Of a stretch of 49,326 nt of DNA, positions 32,907 through 37,857 are shown piece by piece. The notes below the pieces were generated by a model. The model saw only the letters and a list, made by a program, of their open reading frames with translations. It was not told where the DNA came from and searched no databases. How positions within the stretch are numbered: the stretch's first letter is position 1; each line of letters begins with the position of its first letter. The position numbers were made by a program, and so were the translations under genes. Source of the DNA: a virus; IMG/VR virus record IMGVR_UViG_3300032088_000012, positions 1 to 49,326 of that record; one strand, given 5' to 3'.

Positions 32907-32935
32907 TTGACAATTTGTGAAAACCTTGATATAAT
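32907..32935 (+). promoter_or_regulatory. Sigma70-type promoter
   Basis: TTGACA (32907-32912), 17 bp, TATAAT (32930-32935); drives the two-gene unit at 32966 and 33214. Confidence 0.86.
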
Positions 32936-32965
32936 TATAGAGTAAAATTTAAATGGAGTTACAAA

Positions 32966-33214
32966 ATGAGTAATGTAGTAGAGTTTGGAGGTCTAAAGCC
33001 AAGAATTGAAAAGCAGCTACAGAAGCTAGAAGAGATTCATCAGCAGTTAGATGACCTTTACGAAAGTCTCAACGGGGTCGAAGAAGACCTGGCAGAGCAG
33101 CAGGAAATCTTTGACAATTTGTTGCTGTACTGGAAAGACCCCGTACCGACTATTTGGAAGCTGTATGCTACGAATCAGAAACTAAACGAGGATGATTGGG
33201 GAGAAATAGAATAG
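32966..33214 (+). CDS. Small coiled-coil protein
   Basis: ATG 32966 after GGAGTTACAAA encodes 82 residues. The region IEKQLQKLEEIHQQLDDLYE to EEDLAEQQEIFDNLLLYW is a strong coiled coil, acidic overall. It is co-transcribed with the DNA-binding-like protein at 33214, whose GTG overlaps its TAG as TAGTG, so the two may form a complex. Function unknown. Confidence 0.76.
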   Translation: MSNVVEFGGLKPRIEKQLQKLEEIHQQLDDLYESLNGVEEDLAEQQEIFDNLLLYWKDPVPTIWKLYATNQKLNEDDWGEIE

Positions 33215-33522
33215 TGAGCAACTACACTGAAGAACAAACGGTTGAAATGGTCGCGGCGTATGTGAAAACCCCAACGAGAGAAACAGTAGAAGAGTTAGCA
33301 GAGAAGTATGAGAAGTCGCTAAAGTCTATAATTGGAAAGCTCTCGAGAGAAGGAGTATACCAACGACAAAGTTATAAAACGAAAACGGGAGAGACTCCTG
33401 TAACCAAAGAAGAATTAGTATCAGAAATAGCAACGGGGTTGGAAATTGACCTAGAGAAATTACTAGGGTTAGAAAAGGCTCCAAAGCAAACGCTAAAGAA
33501 TATACTAGATGCACTAAGCTAG
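33214..33522 (+). CDS. Small DNA-binding-like protein, paralog family
   Basis: The GTG at 33214 (after GGGGAGAAATAGAATA) is chosen because it aligns the N-terminus with the 32254 paralog: SNYTEEQTVEMVAAYVKTPT, RETVEELAEKYEKSLKSI, IGKLSREGVYQ. The C-terminal domain TKEELVSEIATGLEIDLEKL, LGLEKAPKQTLKNILDALS is the clearest family version. It is followed by a terminator. Likely a regulator with the same fold as the three other small members. Confidence 0.82.
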   Translation: MSNYTEEQTVEMVAAYVKTPTRETVEELAEKYEKSLKSIIGKLSREGVYQRQSYKTKTGETPVTKEELVSEIATGLEIDLEKLLGLEKAPKQTLKNILDALS

Positions 33523-33530
33523 AAAAGAAA

Positions 33531-33554
33531 GGCCCTCCAAGTGAGGGCTTTTTT
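33531..33554 (+). terminator. Rho-independent terminator
   Basis: GCCCTC (33532-33537) pairs with GAGGGC (33543-33548), 5-nt loop, then TTTTTT. It ends the 32966-33522 unit. Confidence 0.86.
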
Positions 33555-34015
33555 ATAATTGTATATAATTGAAGAAAAGGTGTGTGGGGTTTTAACGACT
33601 TGCGAATTGGGCGAAATTATGTGTGTTTGTAAGAGACGCAACTTTGGAAAGGAGTTTTAGAGGTTGTAGCGGGGTTCGTTTGACCCCGTCGGGGTGTGTA
33701 GATATTTATTTGGTTATCCAATTGATATTTGTTAGTCATAATCATACATGAGTTAAAACACAACATTAGTTGGATTGAAGAAAACTGGTTTAAGCAGAAG
33801 TATACCTGAGACCCCCGTTCCGCTAACGCTACAGGGGATACAGAACGTATCTTCTATTAAAACAATTTTCTTTTGATCTGTAAGAATATTGAGAATGACT
33901 TGATTGTATATCAAAATATGAATTTATTATACCATGACTTTTAGCAGAACACAAGAACTGTTTTTGCCTAGGAGTATGATATAAAAACCTGTGCGGGGTT
34001 ACAGAAACTAAAATA
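33555..34015. other. Gene-free junction between converging units
   Basis: No coding region is supported on either strand. It holds a GC hairpin-forming stretch near 33669-33697 (GCGGGGT...ACCCCGTCGGGG), and on the minus strand a possible promoter TTGTGT-17-TATAAT (33954-33926) that would transcribe away from the leftward operon into an area with GATAC/GTATC and CCCC/GGGG hairpins (33797-33852). A second small RNA is possible but weakly supported. Confidence 0.4.
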
Positions 34016-34207
34016 TTATTCTTTCTTCTCAAGTATATTCGGACAAGCCTCCGCCAACTCTTCGAGATGTATATCCCAGGGAAAGTGTCGTAGACAGAAG
34101 TAGGCTTCGTCACGCATACCTTGCGGAACCCATTGGTTATTCAGAATGGAATTAAGAAACTTCTCAGTTTTCTTGAGCGAGTTATATCTCTCAGTTGGCA
34201 TTGTCAT
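34016..34207 (-). CDS. BPSL0761-like small protein
   Basis: The 63-residue protein (MTMPTERYNSLKKTEKFLNS, then LNNQWVPQGMRDEAYFCLRH, FPWDIHLEELAEACPNILE) fits the BPSL0761 family by its MTMP-x-ERY start, mid R(D)EA..LRH(Y/F)P and C-terminal acidic end. The family's function is not known. TAGGAAACCCAC precedes the ATG. It is the last gene of the leftward operon. Confidence 0.75.
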   Translation of the reverse strand: MTMPTERYNSLKKTEKFLNSILNNQWVPQGMRDEAYFCLRHFPWDIHLEELAEACPNILEKKE

Positions 34208-34216
34208 GTGGGTTTC

Positions 34217-34450
34217 CTAGAATTGAAGGTGAGTAAAGTATTTGCCTAAAAGTGCGAAGCCTTTCTCTGCTCTTCGTCCTTTTCGCTGCTTACAGGCATA
34301 AATCATTTCTTTCAGTGCCCATTCCCAACTCGCAACGGGGTCTTTCATCGGAGCTTCCTCTACAAAAGTGAAGTGCCACTGATTCTTCTCTAAATCTTGG
34401 AGATGAAGCAGCATATACTTTGCGATATCTACATAGGGATAAGGGCTCAT
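34217..34450 (-). CDS. Hypothetical protein
   Basis: A 77-residue protein (MSPYPYVDIAKYMLLHLQDL) rich in aromatic residues with a basic patch (KQRKGRRAEKGFALLGKY). AGAGGTTATTC precedes ATG 34450, and it overlaps the upstream stop by 4 nt. No family recognised; operon position near BPSL0761-like and zinc-finger genes is the only context. Confidence 0.68.
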   Translation of the reverse strand: MSPYPYVDIAKYMLLHLQDLEKNQWHFTFVEEAPMKDPVASWEWALKEMIYACKQRKGRRAEKGFALLGKYFTHLQF

Positions 34451-34626
34451 GAATAACCTCTGTTTGCAATGTTAATATAATCAATTTCATTTTGAATAAC
34501 TTTGAGATGAAAGAGTGCATTTTCAATGTTTGCTTCTCTATCATTTCCGAGTCGCGCCTCGTTTACAATTCCAATTACTTCGAGGAGGACGCCTCTAATC
34601 TCTTCTTCTGTAATTTCATTTTCCAT
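34447..34626 (-). CDS. Hypothetical helical protein
   Basis: The start ATG 34626 is chosen because AGAGGAATACGAAGA lies upstream; a longer frame to 34674 runs through the previous gene. The 59-residue product (MENEITEEEIRGVLLEVIGI...NIANRGYS) is acidic and helical. It overlaps the zinc-ribbon-like gene by 52 nt. Function unknown. Confidence 0.65.
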   Translation of the reverse strand: MENEITEEEIRGVLLEVIGIVNEARLGNDREANIENALFHLKVIQNEIDYINIANRGYS

Positions 34627-34721
34627 TCTTCGTATTCCTCTACTGTAAAGTATTTTGCTTTGCACATAGTGCATCCAGTTTTTGTAATATTTCCAACCCC
34701 GCAGCTAAGACATTTATACAT
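34575..34721 (-). CDS. Tiny zinc-ribbon-like protein
   Basis: ATG 34721 to TAA 34575 encodes 48 residues: MYKCLSCGVGNITKTGCTMC (C4-x2-C7, C17-x2-C20), then a helical basic tail. The four cysteines fit a zinc ribbon. It overlaps the upstream stop by 8 nt and the downstream gene by 52 nt. Small zinc proteins of this kind often bind nucleic acid or RNA polymerase; role here unknown. Confidence 0.66.
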   Translation of the reverse strand: MYKCLSCGVGNITKTGCTMCKAKYFTVEEYEEWKMKLQKKRLEASSSK

Positions 34722-35094
34722 CTAGTACTGCCTCCAGGTCAGGCTCCCAATAATTCGGGCCTTTCATTACTTTGCCCATTTCATTTTTCAGAGCATGACC
34801 ATCTACAAGTTTTGACATATTGCTGTCGTGTACTTCTTCGAAGCAAGCGTCTAGGTCGATACCATAAGCATGACCTGCCCCGTAGATGACATATAATAAA
34901 TCTGTAAGTGCATCAGCTACTTCGACAATATCACGACTCTCAATTCCTTCGAGTAGCTCATCAAACTCTTCCTGTATAAGTGCAGTTCGAAGGTGTACTA
35001 CCTCACCGTCTGGAAATTGTGGTTCATCTAGAATCTCTTGGTCGCAGGCTTCCATAAAATCGCCTACTTTTTCAAAGTTCGTCACATCAATCAT
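34714..35094 (-). CDS. MazG-like nucleoside triphosphate pyrophosphohydrolase
   Basis: The 126-residue protein has the all-alpha NTP-PPase signature: EEFDELLEGIESRDIVEVAD (E-E-x-x-E then E-x-x-D), followed by ALTDLLYVIYGAGHAYGIDL and the late block EVHDSNMSKLVDG. This version matches phage MazG/PRA-PH-like enzymes that hydrolyse dNTPs to dNMPs. It may balance the dNTP pool with ThyX, or remove signalling nucleotides. It overlaps the bS21 gene by 8 nt. Confidence 0.85.
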   Translation of the reverse strand: MIDVTNFEKVGDFMEACDQEILDEPQFPDGEVVHLRTALIQEEFDELLEGIESRDIVEVADALTDLLYVIYGAGHAYGIDLDACFEEVHDSNMSKLVDGHALKNEMGKVMKGPNYWEPDLEAVLDV

Positions 35095-35275
35095 TGCTTT
35101 GCCTCTTTCTCTCGCGAACTACAGCGGCTTGCTTCCTAGCTTGCCGCTTCGTAGAAGGTTTAATATACTGTTCACGTTCTCTAAATTCTCGAAGCACTTC
35201 ACTATTGTTTACTTTTCGCTTAAACACGCGAAGTGCTGCGTCTACATTCCCGTTTCTAACTGTTACTGATCGCAC
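35087..35275 (-). CDS. rpsU: Ribosomal protein bS21 homolog
   Basis: The 62-residue product has bS21 hallmarks: VTVRNGNVDAALRVFKRKVN, then SEVLREFREREQYIKPSTKR and a basic tail QARKQAAVVRERKRQ. In E. coli the equivalents are ALRRFKRSCEKAGVL and REFYEKPT. GTG 35275 is preferred because AAGGAGAGA is at ideal distance; an ATG at 35296 is in frame but has no site. bS21 binds the small-subunit platform near the anti-Shine-Dalgarno. A phage copy could modify host ribosome initiation preferences; that is inference. Viral bS21 genes have been reported before. Confidence 0.88.
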   Translation of the reverse strand: MRSVTVRNGNVDAALRVFKRKVNNSEVLREFREREQYIKPSTKRQARKQAAVVRERKRQSND

Positions 35276-35450
35276 TCTCTCTCCTTGCAAGTTCATTCCG
35301 AACTTTTGCTTTTATCTTAGGCTTTGCATTGTTAGCCTGAAGATACTCATTGAGCGTAGTAGTAGGAACAGCTTTCATGTAGTGATGCTTATATCGAATC
35401 GTTCCATCTTGCTGTCGTACTGGCTCGCTAGGTTTAAATTTAATTCCCAT
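35256..35450 (-). CDS. Small basic hypothetical protein
   Basis: A 64-residue protein (MGIKFKPSEPVRQQDGTIRY and KAKVRNELARRESAISNS) starts at ATG 35450 after AAGGAGAAGTAAAA. It is basic and lies between the DNA-binding-like gene and bS21, overlapping each. Its neighbours hint at nucleic-acid or ribosome association. No family recognised. Confidence 0.7.
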   Translation of the reverse strand: MGIKFKPSEPVRQQDGTIRYKHHYMKAVPTTTLNEYLQANNAKPKIKAKVRNELARRESAISNS

Positions 35451-35625
35451 TTTTACTTCTCCTTATTATCCACCCCTTTTTACGGAGGTATTGAACTTTC
35501 TTGTAAATCGAATTATCGTTTCGTCCTGGAAGCATCTCTTTTAGTTCTTCCATGCTGACTTCGTTATACCTCTTACGAAGAACATCACACTCTTTCATCG
35601 TCCAGGCTTTGCTTTGTTTTTTCAT
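35440..35625 (-). CDS. Small Myb/SANT-like DNA-binding protein, first gene of leftward operon
   Basis: The start ATG 35625 falls exactly at the predicted transcription start, so the message would be leaderless; a longer frame to 35706 passes through the promoter. The 61-residue product MKKQSKAWTMKECDVLRKRY, NEVSMEELKEMLPGRNDNSI, YKKVQYLRKKGWIIRR is a Myb/SANT-type three-helix domain like those in phage and homing-endonuclease regulators. It may autoregulate the divergent promoters. Confidence 0.78.
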   Translation of the reverse strand: MKKQSKAWTMKECDVLRKRYNEVSMEELKEMLPGRNDNSIYKKVQYLRKKGWIIRRSKNGN

Positions 35626-35631
35626 TTTTAT

Positions 35632-35660
35632 ATTATACAAAATTAGAGGTGTTTTGTCAA
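35632..35660 (-). promoter_or_regulatory. Leaderless leftward promoter of the bS21 operon
   Basis: Minus strand TTGACA (35660-35655), 17 bp, TATAAT (35637-35632), both perfect. Six bases later comes ATG 35625, at the expected +1. It is back to back with the rightward promoter at 35700. Confidence 0.84.
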
Positions 35661-35699
35661 GTATAAAATATGAGAACCACAAGCGTGGAAAAATTTTTC

Positions 35700-35728
35700 T
35701 TGACATTCTGTTTCAAAATTTGTATAAT
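35700..35728 (+). promoter_or_regulatory. Rightward promoter of the small zinc-protein cluster
   Basis: TTGACA (35700-35705), 17 bp, TATAAT (35723-35728). The bases after the -10 (ATACAAAATGAAAAAACAAA) mirror those after the divergent promoter (ATAAAAATGAAAAAACAAAG), so the two promoter-start units are similar inverted copies. Confidence 0.86.
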
Positions 35729-35735
35729 ATACAAA

Positions 35736-35771
35736 ATGAAAAAACAAATGGAAAAACAATGGATTGGATAG
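35736..35771 (+). CDS. Possible leaderless leader peptide
   Basis: ATG 35736 lies at the predicted +1 or one base after it. It encodes MKKQMEKQWIG and stops at TAG 35771, overlapping the start of the next gene (ATG 35759). The MKKQ start equals that of the divergent gene. It may couple translation to the next gene, which has only a weak ribosome site, or be a remnant of duplication. Confidence 0.35.
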   Translation: MKKQMEKQWIG

Positions 35772-35914
35772 AGTACGGTATCTACGGGGTCTGCCTTTTA
35801 GGCGGGGTCTACACGAGTTACAATAGCGGCTTTAACCAAGGCGTTTCATCATGCTTAGAGCATTTAGAGGAAGAAGGGTATATTACCCTGGAAAATAAAG
35901 ACGATGACGAATGA
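35759..35914 (+). CDS. Small membrane protein
   Basis: ATG 35759 encodes 51 residues: MDWIEYGIYGVCLLGGVYTS with a short hydrophobic stretch and an acidic C-terminus (EEEGYITLENKDDDE). A longer open frame to 35552 crosses both promoters and is rejected. It overlaps the following cysteine-rich gene by 11 nt. Function unknown. Confidence 0.65.
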   Translation: MDWIEYGIYGVCLLGGVYTSYNSGFNQGVSSCLEHLEEEGYITLENKDDDE

Positions 35915-36053
35915 ATGTGAAATTTGTGGAATGGATTGTGGTGTTGAACTAATCTGTGAGCAGTGCCTGCAAGAGATACAAGACGACGATTACTACGAAG
36001 ACGACGAGCCAGACGAAGCACAAGAATGGCACGACTATGACCCAGACTGTTAG
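35904..36053 (+). CDS. Tiny acidic cysteine-rich protein
   Basis: ATG 35904 encodes 49 residues: MTNECEICGMDCGVELICEQ CLQEI with C5-x2-C8 and C18-x2-C21 plus C12, then a long run of Asp and Glu and a final cysteine. The cysteines fit a zinc site while the tail is highly acidic, a DNA-mimic-like composition. It overlaps the previous gene by 11 nt. Function unknown. Confidence 0.66.
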   Translation: MTNECEICGMDCGVELICEQCLQEIQDDDYYEDDEPDEAQEWHDYDPDC

Positions 36054-36060
36054 GTAGATT

Positions 36061-36258
36061 ATGGCAAATCGTTTTAGAACAGTACGTAATTTAATCAAAT
36101 CAAAGCAGAAACCTTATAATGCCCACAAGAAAGAAATTGAACACACAACTCGACAGAAAACTGGACATTCTGCACAGAATGATGTCCATGAACCTACATC
36201 TAGAGAACCCGAAGCTAGTACAGATGCAGATAACAAGCATAACCAGATGCTGGGGTGA
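36061..36258 (+). CDS. Possible small basic protein (uncertain)
   Basis: ATG 36061 follows TTAGGTAGATT and encodes 65 residues (MANRFRTVRNLIKSKQKPYN). The N-terminal 20 residues are basic and plausible, but the rest is low-complexity hydrophilic and overlaps in another frame a more convincing gene at 36119. It may be a short true gene, or only a translation lead-in for 36119. Confidence 0.35.
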   Translation: MANRFRTVRNLIKSKQKPYNAHKKEIEHTTRQKTGHSAQNDVHEPTSREPEASTDADNKHNQMLG

Positions 36259-36331
36259 TTTAGACCTAGAAGATAAGGCATTCTTAGACAATTGCACTAT
36301 CTATGTGAGGGAGCAAGATGAATGGATTTAA
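36119..36331 (+). CDS. Small helical basic protein
   Basis: ATG 36119 encodes 70 residues (MPTRKKLNTQLDRKLDILHR and WGDLDLEDKAFLDNCTIYVR), predicted helical. It lacks a good ribosome site, but its stop overlaps the next gene start by 14 nt in the usual tight packing. It could be translated by coupling with the frame at 36061. Function unknown. Confidence 0.52.
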   Translation: MPTRKKLNTQLDRKLDILHRMMSMNLHLENPKLVQMQITSITRCWGDLDLEDKAFLDNCTIYVREQDEWI

Positions 36332-36539
36332 GTCAAATTGCTATATTTGGGCGATTCAACAGCGCCTGACGCGAGGGGGTAAACTAAACCTTCGACGCAC
36401 AGTAATGTGGCGAGGCCCTCACATGACCTGGACAGATAACGACGGAGTTGAGTGGGAGTTCACTTTTATATTTGCTCGTCCTCGTCCCTGGTGGTATGTT
36501 CCCTTCTACTATAAAGGAGTAGTAAAGAAACGATGTTAA
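36318..36539 (+). CDS. Small aromatic-rich protein
   Basis: ATG 36318 after GGGAGCAAG encodes 73 residues (MNGFKSNCYIWAIQQRLTRG, ...MTWTDNDGVEWEFTFIFARP, RPWWYVPFYYKGVV). Similar basic, Trp/Tyr-rich proteins starting M-x-GFKSN occur in other phages as I recall, without known function. It overlaps the next gene by 7 nt. Confidence 0.7.
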   Translation: MNGFKSNCYIWAIQQRLTRGGKLNLRRTVMWRGPHMTWTDNDGVEWEFTFIFARPRPWWYVPFYYKGVVKKRC

Positions 36540-36712
36540 AAGAAATACGATCTAATATTAGTATTCAAGTATGCGACAATGGATACGTACTAGAATATAG
36601 TGGCACAACAGTAGACGGTAACTATAAGTGCTTTCGAGTAGTTTGCGAAGACCTAGATAGGCTAGTAAAAATTCTAGAATCTTTAACGGACTTACCCCTT
36701 GAACACTACTAA
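36533..36712 (+). CDS. Small hypothetical protein
   Basis: ATG 36533 to TAA 36712 encodes 59 residues (MLKEIRSNISIQVCDNGYVL, EYSGTTVDGNYKCFRVVCED, LDRLVKILESLTDLPLEHY), a compact beta-then-alpha pattern. AAAGGAG lies upstream at a longish distance. It overlaps both neighbours. Function unknown. Confidence 0.7.
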   Translation: MLKEIRSNISIQVCDNGYVLEYSGTTVDGNYKCFRVVCEDLDRLVKILESLTDLPLEHY

Positions 36713-36875
36713 ATTTTGCCCTACCTGTGACAAAGAGTTCAAAGTCGTACTCGAAGCTGCACGGTTTTGCTCAAGAGAGTGCGAAGAGGAAGCTGCCTCC
36801 CAATATGTCGAAATGAAGTTCACTACGGCGGCAGATATGCTTCGTGAAGAGCTAAAAAAGATTAAAGAAGATTAG
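36699..36875 (+). CDS. Small zinc-finger-like protein with TTG start
   Basis: From TTG 36699 the frame reads 58 residues: MNTTKFCPTCDKEFKVVLEA, ARFCSRECEEEAASQYVEMK and a helical basic end. C7-x2-C10 and C24-x3-C28 make a treble-clef/FCS-like zinc site. It ends 5 bp before the tmRNA acceptor segment, so the RNA may be transcribed with it. Function unknown. Confidence 0.68.
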   Translation: MNTTKFCPTCDKEFKVVLEAARFCSRECEEEAASQYVEMKFTTAADMLREELKKIKED

Positions 36876-36879
36876 AATT

Positions 36880-37170
36880 CGTTGAAGCATGTAATAGGAA
36901 GTTTGGACTCGGGTGCAAATCCCGATAGCTCCACCAAAAGAACACTGTCGGTGCTGTTGGAAAGCGCAGATGGACAACACTAGGACGCCGTTCGAATCGG
37001 AGCAGTGTTCTTTTGATGGGGCTATTCATAGATTCGACAGACAACTGAAAGCATGTGGAGAATAGGTGCGGGAGCTACCTTGAATGCAACAAACTCTATA
37101 AATGCAAACGACAGCGTTTATTCCTTAGCTGCATAGCTAAGCGGGGTCTCAGCAACCTTGTTAACCAACT
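36880..37170 (+). ncRNA. ssrA: Circularly permuted two-piece tmRNA
   Basis: The 3' acceptor part comes first: GAAGCATGTA, T-arm TCGGG-TGCAAAT-CCCGA and TAGCTCC-ACCA, ending at 36936. After an 81-nt intervening segment the 5' part begins at 37018 with GGGGCTA and the tRNA-like AGATTCGACAGA, then the tag frame at 37104-37136: ANDSVYSLAA and TAG. GGGGCTA pairs over 7 bp with TAGCTCC, including the G3-U70 wobble that marks alanine tRNAs. The tag is close to E. coli ANDENYALAA. CAGCA/TGCTG downstream suggests a pseudoknot or hairpin arm. Exact outer ends are estimated. Confidence 0.93.
36937..37017 (+). other. Intervening segment of the permuted tmRNA with a tRNA-like T-arm
   Basis: The segment starts and ends with a perfect inverted repeat (CAAAAGAACACTG at 36935-36947 and CAGTGTTCTTTTG at 37003-37015) stacked on the tmRNA acceptor stem. 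Inside are D-arm-like GTGC...TTGG...GCGC and T-arm-like CCG-TTCGAAT-CGG (36988-37000). With AACACTG/CAGTGTT it makes a tRNA-like fold lacking a clear anticodon arm. It is presumably cut out during maturation. Confidence 0.75.
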
Positions 37171-37175
37171 GCTGG

Positions 37176-37205
37176 AGCCTTCTCTGTTCTGGAGAGGGCT
37201 TTTTC
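37176..37205 (+). terminator. Rho-independent terminator after tmRNA
   Basis: AGCCTTCTC (37176-37184) pairs with GAGAGGGCT (37192-37200), 9 bp with one G-U, followed by TTTTC. It is the natural 3' end of the tmRNA precursor. Confidence 0.82.
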
Positions 37206-37267
37206 ACGTTAGTAAGAAGTACCGAAAGGACTTCAAAGTCCCGCCGAAAGGGGGAAAGGAGATATGT

Positions 37268-37684
37268 ATGACAACACATAAATTGTCTATGGCAGACCTG
37301 CCGAAATTTTTTCTAGGGTTTGACCGCTTACAAGATGACTTCTTTGCAAGTACAGTAGATGGAGGTTATCCTCGATATAACGTCTTAAAGTCCGGACCCA
37401 GTTCCTACAGAGTAGAAATTGCAGTACCAGGATGGCATAAAGAGGATATTGAAATCTCACTACATAAAAGCGTACTTAGCGTAAAAGGCACTACAAAGCA
37501 AACGGAAAATCCGGACGAAACATACGTCTATAAAGGATTGAGTGGTAAATGCTTTACACGCAATTTCCGAGTAGGGGATCATATTAAACTTTCAAAAGCA
37601 TATATGAATAGGGGGCTGCTTTGTATTGATCTTCAGGAAGAGATTCCAGAAGAAGATCGCCCAATTACTATATCAATATCATAG
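37268..37684 (+). CDS. Small heat shock protein Hsp20 (IbpA-like)
   Basis: ATG 37268 has AAAGGAGATATGT upstream; the frame extending to 37055 crosses the tmRNA and is rejected. The 138-residue protein has an alpha-crystallin domain: YRVEIAVPGWHKEDIEISLH, SVLSVKG, then YVYKGLSGKCFTRNFRVGDH and LLCIDLQEEIPEEDRPITIS. It is an ATP-independent holdase. Phage Hsp20 genes occur in many marine phages and may protect virion proteins during assembly. Confidence 0.92.
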   Translation: MTTHKLSMADLPKFFLGFDRLQDDFFASTVDGGYPRYNVLKSGPSSYRVEIAVPGWHKEDIEISLHKSVLSVKGTTKQTENPDETYVYKGLSGKCFTRNFRVGDHIKLSKAYMNRGLLCIDLQEEIPEEDRPITISIS

Positions 37685-37693
37685 GAGAAGTCA

Positions 37694-37810
37694 TTGAATA
37701 AGACTAAAACATACGAGAGAGCGTGCAAGTTTTGCGCGATCGTTGAAGGGTTAGCCCTATGCGCAGTAAGCATACTGATACCTTTCAGTATCGTAGCAAC
37801 CAATATGTAA
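37694..37810 (+). CDS. Tiny membrane protein with CxxC
   Basis: TTG 37694, at ideal distance from AGGAGAAGTCA, encodes 38 residues: MNKTKTYERACKFCAIVEGL, ALCAVSILIPFSIVATNM. It has a CxxC near residue 11 and one membrane span. It ends just before a terminator and the cytochrome-like genes. Function unknown. Confidence 0.62.
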   Translation: MNKTKTYERACKFCAIVEGLALCAVSILIPFSIVATNM

Positions 37811-37817
37811 GACCAGC

Positions 37818-37846
37818 AGGGTCGGGAGAAATCTCGACCCTTTTTC
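37818..37846 (+). terminator. Rho-independent terminator
   Basis: AGGGTCG (37818-37824) and CGACCCT (37835-37841) flank a 10-nt loop, followed by TTTTTC. It separates the Hsp20 unit from the heme/copper genes, which must then rely on readthrough or a hidden promoter. Confidence 0.82.
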
Positions 37847-37857
37847 TTGGAGAAATT

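Noticed and set aside
35552-35758. N-terminal extension of the small membrane protein at 35759
   Set aside because: The extension runs through two perfect divergent promoters and has no ribosome site.
36940-37010. A complete tRNA gene in the tmRNA spacer
   Set aside because: D-arm and T-arm features exist, but no 5-bp anticodon stem with a 7-nt loop can be drawn, and 18 nt between arms are too few; described as a tRNA-like element instead.
37055-37267. N-terminal extension of the Hsp20 gene
   Set aside because: It translates the tmRNA 5' piece and a terminator; the ATG at 37268 has the only good ribosome site and matches family starts.
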